The translations under genes and the position numbers were made by a program. From Rhizobium sp. FKL33 (GTDB lineage Bacteria; Pseudomonadota; Alphaproteobacteria; Rhizobiales; Rhizobiaceae): a stretch of DNA of 64,000 bases. Below the pieces are notes generated by a model. The model had not been told where the DNA came from. It did not search any database and saw only the letters and a list, made by a program, of their open reading frames with translations. Within the stretch, counting starts at the first letter, position 1. Each line of letters starts with the position of its first letter. Below, piece by piece: positions 8,826 to 17,805 of the stretch. The stretch spans positions 78,635 through 142,634 of the forward strand of contig NZ_STFX01000007.1 of NCBI RefSeq assembly GCF_005222915.1. The letters are read 5' to 3'.

Positions 8826-8860
8826 TCCGCCTCTGCCCTCTCCCAATGGAACCTCGCTTC

Positions 8861-11515
8861 ATGACGCTCCCCATCGCAACCTACCGCCTGCAGTTTCGCA
8901 ACGGCATGACCTTCGATCGCGCCATCGACCTCGTTCCTCATCTCAACCGTCTCGGCGTCAGCCATCTCTATTGCTCGCCGATCTTCACCGCCGCCGCCGG
9001 CTCCACCCATGGCTACGATATCGCCGATCCCAACGAGATCGATCCGGACCTCGGCGGCCGCGACGGCTTCGACCGGCTGGCCAACGCGCTGAGCGCCGCC
9101 AATATCGGCGTCATCCTCGACATCGTGCCCAATCATCTCTCCGCCTCGCTCGACAATCGCTGGTGGCGGAGCGTAGTCGAATGGGGTGAAGACAGCCCCT
9201 ATGCCCGCCATTTCGACATCGACTGGAGCCAGAAGCTTACTTTGCCCTTCCTGTCGAGGCCGCTCGAGGAGGCGGCGACGCTGGACGAGGCGTATCTCGC
9301 TTTCGACAGCGACCGCGGCGCCCTCGCTTTCTCCTTCTATGGCAGCGCCTACCCGCTTCATCCGCGCAGCTATGCGGACGCGCTGAAGGGCTTCGCCGCG
9401 CCCGGTCTCGCCGAGATCCTCGCGCTGGCCGCCGCCGCCCGACCCGACAATGAGGCCGATTTCCACGACGCGATGCGGCAGGCGCTCGCCGGCGCTGTCG
9501 ATCTGAACGCCGACTTGCGGGCCGCCATGTCTCCCGAGAGGCTGGTGGAGATCATCGGTCTTCAGCCCTGGGTCCCGATCCAGTGGCAGAAGGCGGCGAG
9601 CGGGCTCAGCTATCGACGCTTTTTTGAGATCACCGGTCTGGTCGGCCTGCGCGTGGAAGACGAGCAGGTGTTCGAGGATAGCCACGCCCTCATTCTCGAT
9701 CTCATCGAGAAAGGCGTCGTCGACGGCGTGCGCGTCGACCATATCGACGGCCTCGCCGATCCTGAAGCCTATCTCGTCAAGCTCCGCCAGCATATCGGTC
9801 CCAACGCTTATCTGGTGGTCGAGAAGATCCTCGAACATGAGGAGCAGTTGCCGAGCCACTGGCCGGTGCAGGGCACGACCGGCTACGAGGTCATCGCCAC
9901 GACGGCATTGGCGCTGGCCCCCGATGATCTCGCCCCTCTCGATCGCGCCTATGCCGCCCTGACCCAACCGGATTACGATCCCCAAGCCGATTTCGACGAG
10001 GCGCGCCGGCTGATGATCGACGTCAATTTCGAGGGCGAGGTCAAGGCGCTCGAACGCCTGGCGCTCGATCTCGCCGTCCGCGAGGAAGACTGTTCGACGC
10101 CCGATCCCGACGGCATGAGCCGGGCGCTGCGCGCGCTGCTCGCCGCTTTCCCTGTCTATCGCACCTATGGCTCCAAGGCGGGCCTGAGGTCGCAGGATAC
10201 GGAGGTGCTGCTCAGGATCTTCGAAAAGCTCTATCGACAGGTCGATCGCGCCGACGCCGCGACACTGCGTTGCCTGCAGGCCATTCTGCGTGGCGACATG
10301 CAGCCTGAAAATCTCGACGACGCCATCCGCTTCCGCACCCGCATGCAGCATCTCACCGGCCCGCTGCTCGCCAAGGCGCTGGAGGACACCTTCTTCTACC
10401 GCTACCACAGGCTGCTGGCGCTGAACGAAGTCGGCTGCGACCCGTTCATCCAGGGCGGTTCGATCGAGCATTTTCATGCGCGAATGAAGGACCGCGCCCT
10501 GCGTCAGCCGAATGGCCTGTCGGCGACCTCGACCCATGACACCAAACGTGGCGAAGACGCCCGCGCCCGCCTGTTCACGCTGGCGGAAGCGCCTGATATC
10601 TGGGCCGAGGCGGTGACGCGATGGCGGGACATGAACAAGGGCGCCATCGCCGGTCTCTCTGATGGCACTGCCCCCGAGCCCGACGTCGAATGGATGATCT
10701 ATCAGGGCCTCGCCGGCGCATGGAGGCTCGGCGAAGACGGCGACAGCGAGACCAGCCTCGCCGCCTTCCGTGACCGCTTCCTCGCCTATGTCGAGAAGTC
10801 GGTCCGCGAGGCGAAACGGCGCGGCAACTGGTCCGACGCCGGCAACAACTATGAAAAAGCCGTTCTCGCCTATGCGGAACGGTTGTTCTCGCCCGACGCC
10901 GCCGCCTTTCGCGCCGATTTCGAAAAGACGCTCGAACCGTTCGCCCGCGCCGGCCTGATCAACAGCCTCACCCAGACGCTGATCAAACTGACCGCGCCCG
11001 GCATTCCCGATATCTATCAGGGATCTGAAGGCCTGGATTTCTCGCTGGTCGATCCCGACAACCGTCGCCCGGTCGATTACGCCGCAATGGAGGAACTCGA
11101 AACCTTGCGGCCATCGGCTTGGCCTGAAACGGCCGACGATATGGCGGCCATGAAATTCCGGCTCGTCGCGGAAATCCTGTCGTTGCGAAAGCGCCTGCCG
11201 GACCTGTTTTCCGATGGTCACTATACGCCCCTGTCCCTGCACGGCCCGGCCAGCGGTCATGCAGTTGCCTATGCCCGGATATTGGGCAATACGGCGTTGA
11301 TCGTGATCGCCCCAAGACTGCCGTTTACCTTGATGCGTCAAGGGGAGCCGAAAACGATGTTCGCCGGCACAAACCTTGTTCTGCCTGCAGACGCAGCCGA
11401 CCTACCCTTCGCGTGTCTCGCGTCGGGACAATCGCTTGAAATAGAGGATGGCAGGGCGTCGCTGAAGCATGCGTTCGATCAAGCTCCCTTCGCCCTGTAT
11501 CTCGCGACGGCTTGA
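8861..11515 (+). CDS. treY: Maltooligosyl trehalose synthase TreY
   Basis: An 884-residue GH13 enzyme that converts the reducing end of maltodextrins to a trehalosyl end, a step in trehalose synthesis. It starts with the family opening MTLPIATYRLQFRNGMTF. DIVPNHLSA follows near residue 88, then the catalytic nucleophile region GVRVDHIDGLADPE near 293, the acid/base region VVEKILEHEEQLP near 323, and TSTHDTKRGED near 558. The frame is open back to 8750, but homology favours the ATG at 8861. Its usual partner treZ and a debranching enzyme are not in the window. A long open frame antisense to it is a codon-bias shadow. Confidence 0.95.
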   Translation: MTLPIATYRLQFRNGMTFDRAIDLVPHLNRLGVSHLYCSPIFTAAAGSTHGYDIADPNEIDPDLGGRDGFDRLANALSAANIGVILDIVPNHLSASLDNRWWRSVVEWGEDSPYARHFDIDWSQKLTLPFLSRPLEEAATLDEAYLAFDSDRGALAFSFYGSAYPLHPRSYADALKGFAAPGLAEILALAAAARPDNEADFHDAMRQALAGAVDLNADLRAAMSPERLVEIIGLQPWVPIQWQKAASGLSYRRFFEITGLVGLRVEDEQVFEDSHALILDLIEKGVVDGVRVDHIDGLADPEAYLVKLRQHIGPNAYLVVEKILEHEEQLPSHWPVQGTTGYEVIATTALALAPDDLAPLDRAYAALTQPDYDPQADFDEARRLMIDVNFEGEVKALERLALDLAVREEDCSTPDPDGMSRALRALLAAFPVYRTYGSKAGLRSQDTEVLLRIFEKLYRQVDRADAATLRCLQAILRGDMQPENLDDAIRFRTRMQHLTGPLLAKALEDTFFYRYHRLLALNEVGCDPFIQGGSIEHFHARMKDRALRQPNGLSATSTHDTKRGEDARARLFTLAEAPDIWAEAVTRWRDMNKGAIAGLSDGTAPEPDVEWMIYQGLAGAWRLGEDGDSETSLAAFRDRFLAYVEKSVREAKRRGNWSDAGNNYEKAVLAYAERLFSPDAAAFRADFEKTLEPFARAGLINSLTQTLIKLTAPGIPDIYQGSEGLDFSLVDPDNRRPVDYAAMEELETLRPSAWPETADDMAAMKFRLVAEILSLRKRLPDLFSDGHYTPLSLHGPASGHAVAYARILGNTALIVIAPRLPFTLMRQGEPKTMFAGTNLVLPADAADLPFACLASGQSLEIEDGRASLKHAFDQAPFALYLATA

Positions 11516-11530
11516 CCGAAAAAGAGTATC

Positions 11531-11556
11531 GCGAACCGTCGCAACAGACGGTTCGC
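11531..11556 (+). terminator. Strong hairpin after treY
   Basis: GCGAACCGTC (11531-11540) pairs perfectly with GACGGTTCGC (11547-11556) across a 6-nt loop, 15 bp after the treY stop. There is no T-run after it, so it is either a weak intrinsic terminator or a 3' stabilising hairpin. Confidence 0.5.
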
Positions 11557-11694
11557 CTAACCATGCGGAAATGGCCCGAAGCACATCAAAGTGAGGGAGA
11601 CGCCAGTCCTGCGAGCGGCTGTTGAACGCCAAACGGCATGTTTCGCCGCAACGCTTTCCGCTGCGGTTTGTCAAGCGCCAGACATTCCCGCCGC

Positions 11695-11970
11695 TCAGGC
11701 GACCGGCGCTTCCTTGACCTTACGGGCCGCAGGCTTCTTGGCGCTTGTCTCCGATTTCACCGCCGGCGCCTTCTTGGCGGCGGGCTTTTCGGCGCCGTCC
11801 GTTTTCTTGGCGGCGCGCGGTTTGGCGGCCTTGGCGGGAGCGGCGTCCTCGGCCTCTATTTCAGCGACCGCTTGCGACCAATGCTCTTCATGAAGGCCTT
11901 CTGGTTGGCCTGCATCTTCCCAGATCTTGTGCGCCCGTTTGCGGATGCGGTCTTCTTTGGTGTCTGCCAT
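11695..11970 (-). CDS. DUF2934 protein with Lys/Ala-rich tail
   Basis: This 91-residue protein begins with a DUF2934 helix pair (MADTKEDRIRKRAHKIWEDAG, then QPEGLHEEHWSQAVAEIEAE, about residues 1-42). A low-complexity tail of about 50 residues follows, rich in Ala, Lys and Pro (AAKPRAAKK, PAAKKAPAVK, SAKKPAARK), resembling histone-H1-like tails. The ATG at 11970 follows a GGGGAG ribosome site. The tail suggests nucleic-acid binding, but no function is established. A perfect GGAAC-N16-CGTT box lies about 77 nt upstream of the start, suggesting general-stress control. Confidence 0.88.
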   Translation of the reverse strand: MADTKEDRIRKRAHKIWEDAGQPEGLHEEHWSQAVAEIEAEDAAPAKAAKPRAAKKTDGAEKPAAKKAPAVKSETSAKKPAARKVKEAPVA

Positions 11971-12046
11971 GCTGTGAACTCCCCATCGTCGGACTATGTA
12001 AGGATATCGTCCCCTTGGCGGCGGGTTCCGCCTGCCGCGGCCGGCT

Positions 12047-12071
12047 AACGGTTCAAGCCTGAAGTTGTTCC
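12047..12071 (-). promoter_or_regulatory. Perfect EcfG-type promoter upstream of the DUF2934 gene
   Basis: On the minus strand GGAAC (12071-12067), a 16-nt spacer and CGTT (12050-12047) match the alphaproteobacterial EcfG consensus exactly. Transcription would start near 12040, giving a leader of about 70 nt before the ATG at 11970. Confidence 0.6.
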
Positions 12072-12236
12072 ACGCGCGACGACTGCGCTCCAGGTGGAAT
12101 CGAGCATATTCTAGCAGCTGCGGCATGGAAACACCGGCGCCGCAAAAAGCCAAATTTTGGACAGGAACTTTGCGGCATTGACAGCATTGACCCGCGCATT
12201 TACGCCTTGAGCTCCTTTGATCCAGACCGGATAGGC

Positions 12237-14003
12237 ATGACAACTCCCCAATACCTCGCCCTCGGCGTCATCGCTCTCATGATGGCCGTCTTCATCTGGG
12301 ACCGTATTCGTTACGATGTGGTCGCGTGCGGCGCATTGGCGCTGAGTGTCGTCGTCGGCATCGTGCCCGCTGAGAAGGCTTTTTCCGGCTTCAGCGACGA
12401 TATCGTCATCATCGTCGGCTCGGCGCTGGTCGTGAGTTACGGCGTCGCCCGGTCCGGCATTGTCGATCTGACCATCAAGCGTTTCTTTCCCAACCTGCAG
12501 ACGGTGCATGCGCAGCTGGCGCTGCTGGTTCTTTCGGTCGCCATTCTCTCCGCCTTCATCAAGAACATCGGCGCGCTCGCGATCATGATGCCGGCCGCCT
12601 TTCAGTTTGCGCGCAAGAGCGGCAAATCGCCCTCGCTCTACCTGATGCCGATGAGCTTCGGCGCCCTGCTCGGCGGCCTGATGACCCAGATCGGCACCTC
12701 CCCCAACATCGTCGTTTCCCGCCTGCGTCATGAATTGACCGGCGAGAGTTTCACGATGTTCGACTTCACGCCAGTTGGGGCGACGCTGACGGTGGTGGGC
12801 GCCGCCTTCCTGATTTTCTTTCACTGGATCCTGCCCGAGCGCCGCAACGAAAACCCGTCGATCGAGGAATCGCTCGACAGCAAGATCTACTCGACCGAGG
12901 CGACGGTCACCGACGAGTCCCCGATCAATGGCAAGGCGCTCAGCGAGCTGCTGCAGTATAGCGATCGTGAAATCGTCGCCACTGCCGTGATCCGCGGTCA
13001 TACCCGCATGACGCCCTTCCCGGATCTCGTCATGCATACAGGCGACACGATCATTCTCGAAGGCAGCCCGAACAATCTCGACCGCGCCGTATCGGGAGCG
13101 AAGTTGAAGCTGCAGGGCTCTCGGGCCCTCGTCAAGGATCGCGCCGATCTGATTTCCGTCGAAGCCGTCATCACCCGGGAGTCCTCGCTCGTCGGTCTCT
13201 CAGCCCGGCAATTGTCATTGTCCAACCGTCGCAACGTCAATCTGCTGGCCGTCAGCCGCCAGGGACATCGCCTGTCGGAACGCCTGTCCGAACTCGTGCT
13301 GCAGGAAGGCGATGTCATCGTGCTGCAGGGCAGCCGCGCGACGCTGCCGAGCGTGCTGCAGGATTTCGCCTGTCTGCCGCTCGCCCAGCGCGACATCATG
13401 CTCGGCGCGTCGCGGCGCGCCTATCTGCCGGTGATCATTCTCGCAGCGGCCATGGCGGCCACGGCGGCCGGGCTTGCATCGGTGCCGGTGGCCTTTTTCT
13501 GTTCGGCGCTGGCCATGGTGATCTTCGGCGTCATTCCGCTGGCTGACGTCTACAAGGCTTTCGACGGCCCCATCCTGATCATGCTGGCGGCGCTGATCCC
13601 TGTCGCCGACACGCTCAGGACGTCCGGCGCCAGCGAGATCCTCGCCCACCACCTGGGCGAAATTGCCCACACCATGCCGTCTTGGGGCGCGCTCACGCTG
13701 ATCCTGGTCACAGCGATGGCCGTGACGCCCTTTCTCAACAACGCCGCCACGGTGCTGGTCATGGCGCCCATCGCCGCCTCTTTTGCAACCACGCTCGGCT
13801 ACAAGCCGGAAGCCTTCCTGATGGCGGTGGCGATCGGCGCGGGCTGCGATTTCCTGACCCCGATCGGCCATCAATGCAACACGCTGGTCATGGGTCCGGG
13901 CGGCTATCGCTTCAGCGATTATCCACGACTGGGCCTGCCCTTGTCCTTCATCGTCATAGTGGTCAGCGTGCCGATGCTGCTCTGGGTCTGGCCGGTCAGC
14001 TGA
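12237..14003 (+). CDS. SLC13/DASS-type permease with two RCK_C (TrkA-C) domains
   Basis: A 588-residue membrane protein of the CitMHS/SLC13 type. An N-terminal set of membrane helices (from YLALGVIALMMAVFIW) contains FIKNIGALAIMMPAAF and TQIGTSPNIVVSRLR near residues 110 and 155. Two cytosolic TrkA-C domains follow at about 215-300 and 310-385 (GDTIILEGSPNNL, GDVIVLQGSRATL), then a second helix set with PFLNNAATVLVMAPIAAS. The fold is that of anion/dicarboxylate or sulfate transporters. The ATG at 12237 follows GGATAGG; a TTG 30 nt upstream is less likely. It converges on the next gene with an 8-bp overlap. Confidence 0.88.
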   Translation: MTTPQYLALGVIALMMAVFIWDRIRYDVVACGALALSVVVGIVPAEKAFSGFSDDIVIIVGSALVVSYGVARSGIVDLTIKRFFPNLQTVHAQLALLVLSVAILSAFIKNIGALAIMMPAAFQFARKSGKSPSLYLMPMSFGALLGGLMTQIGTSPNIVVSRLRHELTGESFTMFDFTPVGATLTVVGAAFLIFFHWILPERRNENPSIEESLDSKIYSTEATVTDESPINGKALSELLQYSDREIVATAVIRGHTRMTPFPDLVMHTGDTIILEGSPNNLDRAVSGAKLKLQGSRALVKDRADLISVEAVITRESSLVGLSARQLSLSNRRNVNLLAVSRQGHRLSERLSELVLQEGDVIVLQGSRATLPSVLQDFACLPLAQRDIMLGASRRAYLPVIILAAAMAATAAGLASVPVAFFCSALAMVIFGVIPLADVYKAFDGPILIMLAALIPVADTLRTSGASEILAHHLGEIAHTMPSWGALTLILVTAMAVTPFLNNAATVLVMAPIAASFATTLGYKPEAFLMAVAIGAGCDFLTPIGHQCNTLVMGPGGYRFSDYPRLGLPLSFIVIVVSVPMLLWVWPVS

Positions 14004-14763
14004 CCAGTTCCAGATCGACGACGATCGGCAGATGATCCGACGCCTTTCTGGCGAGCGGCGTGTCGATCACCCGCGCCGAAATCGGCCTCAGTCGCTCATT
14101 GTGAAGGATATGGTCGAGCCGCAGAAGCGGCAGCCGCGCCGGGAAGGTCGCCAGCCAGCGGCCACCGAGGCGTGGCGCGGCGACTTGCAGAGGTTCGGAA
14201 AGCCGCCGAAACGCGCGGGAACTGGGAATGGCGTTGAAATCGCCCAAAAGCAGCACCGGCGCGCGCCTGCAGCAATCATGCCCTATCCAGCCGGGACCAA
14301 GCAGCGCCTCGGCCTGCAGCATCCGCTCCGAAGAGGACAGTCCGAAATGCGTGTTGAAGATCTGCATTCTCTGTCCGTCCAGTTGGATTTCTATCCACAA
14401 CGCTCCGCGCGGTTCGCCGCGTGACGGCAGCGCTGCGGCGCGGTGACGGATCGAGGGCAAGGCGGTGAGGATGGCGTCGCCATAACGCTCATCCTCGACA
14501 TAAAGAGCCGGGTGGAAATGCGCCCGCATCTTGAGATGCGCCGCGATCGCCTCGGCCTGGTCGATTCCGCCGGAGCGCTTGCGCCCGACATCGAGCTCCT
14601 GCAGCGCGATGACATCTGCGCCCGATGCCGCGATTACCTCGGCGATACGTCCGGGATCGTGGCGGCGATCCGAGCCTCGGCAACTGTGAATATTATAGGT
14701 GAGCGCGCGCAACACGCGCCGGGAGGGGGGAACCTTCGGCGTCATCATGCGAGGGGAACCCAT
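13996..14763 (-). CDS. Endonuclease/exonuclease/phosphatase family protein (YbhP-like)
   Basis: A 255-residue EEP-fold protein with the metal and active-site motifs ALTYNIHSCRG (near residue 23), ALQELD, FNTHFGL, LLLGDFNAIP and the closing ASDHLPIVVDLEL. In E. coli the homologue YbhP is encoded with YbhN and cardiolipin synthase ClsB (YbhO); all three types occur side by side here. Family members act on DNA, phospholipids or other phosphodiesters, and this gene's substrate is unknown. ATGs at 14748 and 14745 are alternative starts, and none has a clear ribosome site. Confidence 0.85.
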   Translation of the reverse strand: MGSPRMMTPKVPPSRRVLRALTYNIHSCRGSDRRHDPGRIAEVIAASGADVIALQELDVGRKRSGGIDQAEAIAAHLKMRAHFHPALYVEDERYGDAILTALPSIRHRAAALPSRGEPRGALWIEIQLDGQRMQIFNTHFGLSSSERMLQAEALLGPGWIGHDCCRRAPVLLLGDFNAIPSSRAFRRLSEPLQVAAPRLGGRWLATFPARLPLLRLDHILHNERLRPISARVIDTPLARKASDHLPIVVDLELVS

Positions 14764-14779
14764 TGCGGCCGGATTCGTT
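14755..14779 (+). promoter_or_regulatory. Perfect EcfG-type promoter upstream of the YbhN-like gene
   Basis: GGAAC (14755-14759), a 16-nt spacer (14760-14775) and CGTT (14776-14779) match the consensus exactly. Transcription would start near 14788, 20-25 nt before the ATG at 14811, which also argues against the upstream TTG start at 14763. The opposite strand reads as a one-mismatch version of the same box. Confidence 0.6.
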
Positions 14780-14810
14780 CCCTTCCGACACTTCAGGAGA
14801 CCGGCGGTCC

Positions 14811-15749
14811 ATGCTTCTCAAATATCTCGCACGCGCCATTTTCGTCATCGCCGTCATCGGCGCGATCTATCTTCTCGTCAGGACGCTGAGGCAATATTCG
14901 CTCGACGACGTGCTGTCCACGCTCGGCGCCATTCCACTCAGCCATCTGGCGATCGGCCTGGGCTTCGCCGCCTGCTCCTACTTCTGCCTCGCGGTCGGCG
15001 ACTGGCTCGCGACGCGCTATGCCGGCAAGCCGCTCAAGTTCCGCCAGACGGCGCTGGCCTCCTTCGTCAGCCTGTCGATCGGACACAATGTCGGGGTCGC
15101 GGCGCTGTCGAGCGGCGCCGTGCGTTACCGCTTTTATTCGCGCTGGGGTCTGGATGGCGAGGCCGTCGCCAAGATCATCCTGTTTTGCGGCGTCACCGTC
15201 GCGCTCGGCCTGTCGACGCTGGGTTCGATCGGCATGGCGCTGCGGCCGGAGGACGCCGGCGACATGATGAAGCTCGACACAGGCGCGATCCACCTGCTGG
15301 CGGGCGTCTTCGCCATCTTCCCGGTGGTCTATCTCCTGCTCTGCGCCGTGTTGCGCAAGCCGCTGCGCATTCGCTCCTGGAGCATGAAACTGCCGACGAT
15401 GCGACTGGCGCTCGCGCAGGTCGTTGTGGGCACGATCAATTTCTCCTTCGTTTCGGCGGCTCTGCATCAGATGCTGACCGCCTTTGCGCCCGCAAGCTAT
15501 CTCAAGGTCGCTGCCGCTTCGATCACCGCCAACATCGCCGCCATCATCTCGCATGTGCCGGGCGGTCTGGGCGTGCTCGAGGCGACCATCGTGCATATCC
15601 TACCCGGCGCGTCGTCGATCGCCGCGGTGATCGCGTTCCGCGTGGTTTATTATTTCATCCCCCTCGCCTTCGGCCTGCTCCTCCTGGCCGCGAGCGAACT
15701 GACGCTGAAAAACAAGGCGGCGGGCTATCAACCCGCCGCCGCCGAATAG
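14811..15749 (+). CDS. UPF0104/YbhN-like integral membrane protein
   Basis: This 312-residue protein has about eight hydrophobic segments of the lysylphosphatidylglycerol synthase TM-region (UPF0104) family. Typical family pieces are GHNVGVAALSSGAVRYRFYSRWGL near residue 88 and ISHVPGGLGVLEATIVHILP near 246. The gene sits between EEP and phospholipase-D-family genes, the same three families as E. coli ybhP, ybhO (clsB) and ybhN. This suggests a role in membrane lipid synthesis or traffic. It is monocistronic on the plus strand, with a perfect EcfG-type box at its promoter. Confidence 0.86.
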   Translation: MLLKYLARAIFVIAVIGAIYLLVRTLRQYSLDDVLSTLGAIPLSHLAIGLGFAACSYFCLAVGDWLATRYAGKPLKFRQTALASFVSLSIGHNVGVAALSSGAVRYRFYSRWGLDGEAVAKIILFCGVTVALGLSTLGSIGMALRPEDAGDMMKLDTGAIHLLAGVFAIFPVVYLLLCAVLRKPLRIRSWSMKLPTMRLALAQVVVGTINFSFVSAALHQMLTAFAPASYLKVAAASITANIAAIISHVPGGLGVLEATIVHILPGASSIAAVIAFRVVYYFIPLAFGLLLLAASELTLKNKAAGYQPAAAE

Positions 15750-15761
15750 TGTGCGTTTTCT

Positions 15762-15790
15762 GAAGACACGGAGACTGCGGTTCCGTCTTC
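15762..15790. terminator. Imperfect hairpin between convergent genes
   Basis: GAAGAC (15762-15767) and GTCTTC (15785-15790) pair, with further CGGA/TCCG pairing inside a bulged stem. It lies between the YbhN-like gene (stop at 15749) and the phospholipase-D-like gene (end at 15809). There is no clear T-run. Confidence 0.3.
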
Positions 15791-15808
15791 TTGCGGTGGA
15801 ACACCTCG

Positions 15809-17311
15809 TTACACGTCGTTGCGTTTCTGCGGCGCGGTCAGCCAAGACAGTCGACCAGTCAGCGCATCCCATAGACGACGCGCACCCTTGATCGGCGTGA
15901 AGGGCTTGCGCGGATCGACAACGCCGGTGCCAAAGACAGGTCCGGTCTGGCCCTTGCGGACGTCGATATTAAGCGCGCGCAGCCCGCGGGGCTTCACATT
16001 CAAGTCTTCGATTGCAGCGATCAGGCTCGCGCGTTCGGTCACGGCGGCGCGCACATCCTGTTCGGCGCAGTCGAGATGTTCCGCCATCAGCCGGTCGCGC
16101 AGCGACAGGATCGCACCCTTGCAGGCGCCGCTATCGGCTTCAATCGCAATATCGGATTCGGTGTCCAGACCTTCTGACCGATTGTTGAGGTTGGAGGAGC
16201 CGAGCCGGATGAACCGGTCGTCCACCACCACCAGCTTGGCGTGGACGAGGATATCGCATTCGCCGCCGTTGCGATCGGGAACGACGGGAGAAAGCGCCCG
16301 GAACCGGCCGTAACGATCGGCGCGCTTCAACCGGCGGATCAGCCGATCGCGATTGGCGCCCATCATCATCTTCTCCAAGAAGCCATGCGACTGCTTGGTG
16401 ACGATCACCACGACTTCGGGGCCATTCGGCTCCGCAAGCCGTCTGGCGAGCAGCCGGCCGACCTCGAAAGAGGCCAGATATTGAGTCTCGATATATATCG
16501 AGTCCTTTGCAGAGGCGAGCGCATCCATGGTCAGGCGCATGGCTTCACGCCGGCTCTTGCGACCGCGGATGCCCGGCTCGGTGCGGGCGAGCGCCACCTC
16601 GCAGCCGCCGAATTCATCCGACACGCTATCGGGCCATATAGCCTCTTCGCCCTCAACTAAAACCGGCATGATTTCCTCGCCCATCGCATGGCGCCAGCGT
16701 CGTCGAGCCAGATCCCCGATCATCGCCGCCGCCGACCCCGACAGCGCCGCCTGCAGATCATGCACCGGCTCATAGGCTTCGCCCTTCGGCGTGACGCGCA
16801 GCGGATTATCGGGATCATGGCGGGGGTCGTCCCAGCGCTTGTGGGTCAGATCGATGCCGCCAATGAAAGCCACCTGATCATCGATCGCGACGAGCTTCTG
16901 ATGATGCGATCCGCGGATCGCATGCCGGCGGTCAAAGCGCAGATGAATCCGGGGATGCGTCGACCAACTGTTTTCGGAAAACAGCGCCAACGACTTGCCC
17001 GAATAGATCGGTCCCATCGCCCAGACCAGAATGCGGATTTCAAGTGCGTCGTTCTGTTCGACAAGGCCGCGAAGCAATTCACCCAAGGTTTCGTTGGGAC
17101 GGTCGGGACGGAGATAGATATCCGGGTTGAAGTCCCAGCCGACAATCCAGATTGTCCTTCGCGCATTGCGCAGCGCCTCGTCGAGCGCGGTGAAATAGGC
17201 GGCGCCATCCACCATGAAGCCGACGCGCTCGGCGACGGCCGAGCGCCAGGCATTGACGCCGACCTTGACGATCTGATCCGGCTCGAATGAGAGGTAATCG
17301 GGCTTCTGCAT
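15809..17311 (-). CDS. Phospholipase D-family protein (cardiolipin synthase ClsB-like)
   Basis: A 500-residue protein with two HKD motifs: HHQKLVAIDDQVAFIGGIDL at about residue 140 and HAKLVVVDDRFIRLGSSNLN at about residue 355. Two HKD motifs form one transesterification site in cardiolipin synthases and phospholipases D. There is no N-terminal membrane anchor, as in the ClsB (YbhO) type. The neighbouring EEP and YbhN genes match the E. coli ybhPON set. A near-consensus EcfG box lies 39-63 nt upstream of the ATG at 17311. Confidence 0.9.
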   Translation of the reverse strand: MQKPDYLSFEPDQIVKVGVNAWRSAVAERVGFMVDGAAYFTALDEALRNARRTIWIVGWDFNPDIYLRPDRPNETLGELLRGLVEQNDALEIRILVWAMGPIYSGKSLALFSENSWSTHPRIHLRFDRRHAIRGSHHQKLVAIDDQVAFIGGIDLTHKRWDDPRHDPDNPLRVTPKGEAYEPVHDLQAALSGSAAAMIGDLARRRWRHAMGEEIMPVLVEGEEAIWPDSVSDEFGGCEVALARTEPGIRGRKSRREAMRLTMDALASAKDSIYIETQYLASFEVGRLLARRLAEPNGPEVVVIVTKQSHGFLEKMMMGANRDRLIRRLKRADRYGRFRALSPVVPDRNGGECDILVHAKLVVVDDRFIRLGSSNLNNRSEGLDTESDIAIEADSGACKGAILSLRDRLMAEHLDCAEQDVRAAVTERASLIAAIEDLNVKPRGLRALNIDVRKGQTGPVFGTGVVDPRKPFTPIKGARRLWDALTGRLSWLTAPQKRNDV

Positions 17312-17349
17312 ATTGTCTTCCCCTGATCCGCATGCGTGTGATCCGGATC

Positions 17350-17374
17350 AACACGGCAGCAGCCGAGTTGTTCC
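17350..17374 (-). promoter_or_regulatory. Near-consensus EcfG-type promoter upstream of the phospholipase D-family gene
   Basis: On the minus strand GGAAC (17374-17370), a 16-nt spacer and TGTT (17353-17350) give one mismatch to GGAAC-N16-CGTT. The predicted start near 17343 would leave a leader of about 30 nt. Confidence 0.42.
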
Positions 17375-17563
17375 GTTTCGCATGCGGAGAATGGCCGCTC
17401 CGCCGGCCTTGCGCCCCGGAGGTCAGCCGAGCGTTCGATCCGGAGAGCCCCCCCCGCAGGAGTTCAGGTGGATCGCGTATGGAGTTCTCCTGCGCAAGGA
17501 CAACAAGAACTGCTCATGTCGGTTCCGATGTGTCCGCAAAAGATATAGCGGCTGCGCAATTTC

Positions 17564-17589
17564 GGAACGGAAGCGCGTCCAGCATCGTT
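17564..17589 (+). promoter_or_regulatory. Perfect EcfG-type promoter upstream of the 63-residue protein gene
   Basis: GGAAC (17564-17568), a 17-nt spacer and CGTT (17586-17589) match the consensus. The ribosome site AGGAG (17605-17609) and the ATG (17614) follow at the distance expected for a short leader. Confidence 0.55.
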
Positions 17590-17613
17590 GTCGGGGCAGG
17601 TCAACAGGAGCAG

Positions 17614-17805
17614 ATGATGACAAAAGCCCAAATCGATATCGAAGGACGTCAGGGCGAAGGCAAGCCGCAGGCCGAGACCAAGAACGCGCCAGCCGAGGGC
17701 CCCCATGCGCGCCCCGATCTCACCGATGACGAGAAAACGCCGGGATCGGGGGCATTGGTGGACAAGGACAACGAAGGCGGCGACGCCGACGGAGGCGTAG
17801 GCTGA
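17614..17805 (+). CDS. Small hydrophilic protein, 63 residues
   Basis: The ATG at 17614 follows an ideal CAGGAG ribosome site (5-nt gap); a second ATG is in frame directly after it. The protein is highly polar, without hydrophobic segments (HARPDLTDDEKTPGSGALVD), and ends in a Gly/Asp-rich tail, so it is probably unstructured. Similar small hydrophilic proteins with a DLTDDEKTPGSG-like segment are known to me from rhizobia but have no assigned function. A perfect EcfG-type promoter lies directly upstream, which suggests a general-stress gene. Confidence 0.7.
   Translation: MMTKAQIDIEGRQGEGKPQAETKNAPAEGPHARPDLTDDEKTPGSGALVDKDNEGGDADGGVG

Larger units (their letters stand above)
17312..17613. 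other. Intergenic stretch with two stress-type promoter boxes
   Basis: No gene is supported in these 302 bases. They hold a one-mismatch EcfG box on the minus strand (17350-17374) serving the phospholipase-D gene, and a perfect one on the plus strand (17564-17589) serving the 63-residue gene. Confidence 0.6.

Noticed and set aside
8777..11341. 854-codon open frame antisense to treY
   Set aside because: It results from strong third-position G/C bias. The translation is rich in Arg, Gly, Glu and Gln with no domain, while the plus strand encodes an intact TreY.
12164..12188. GGAAC-N16-CATT before the SLC13-type gene as an EcfG promoter
   Set aside because: One mismatch in the -10 element and no further support. 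Such sites are expected several times by chance.
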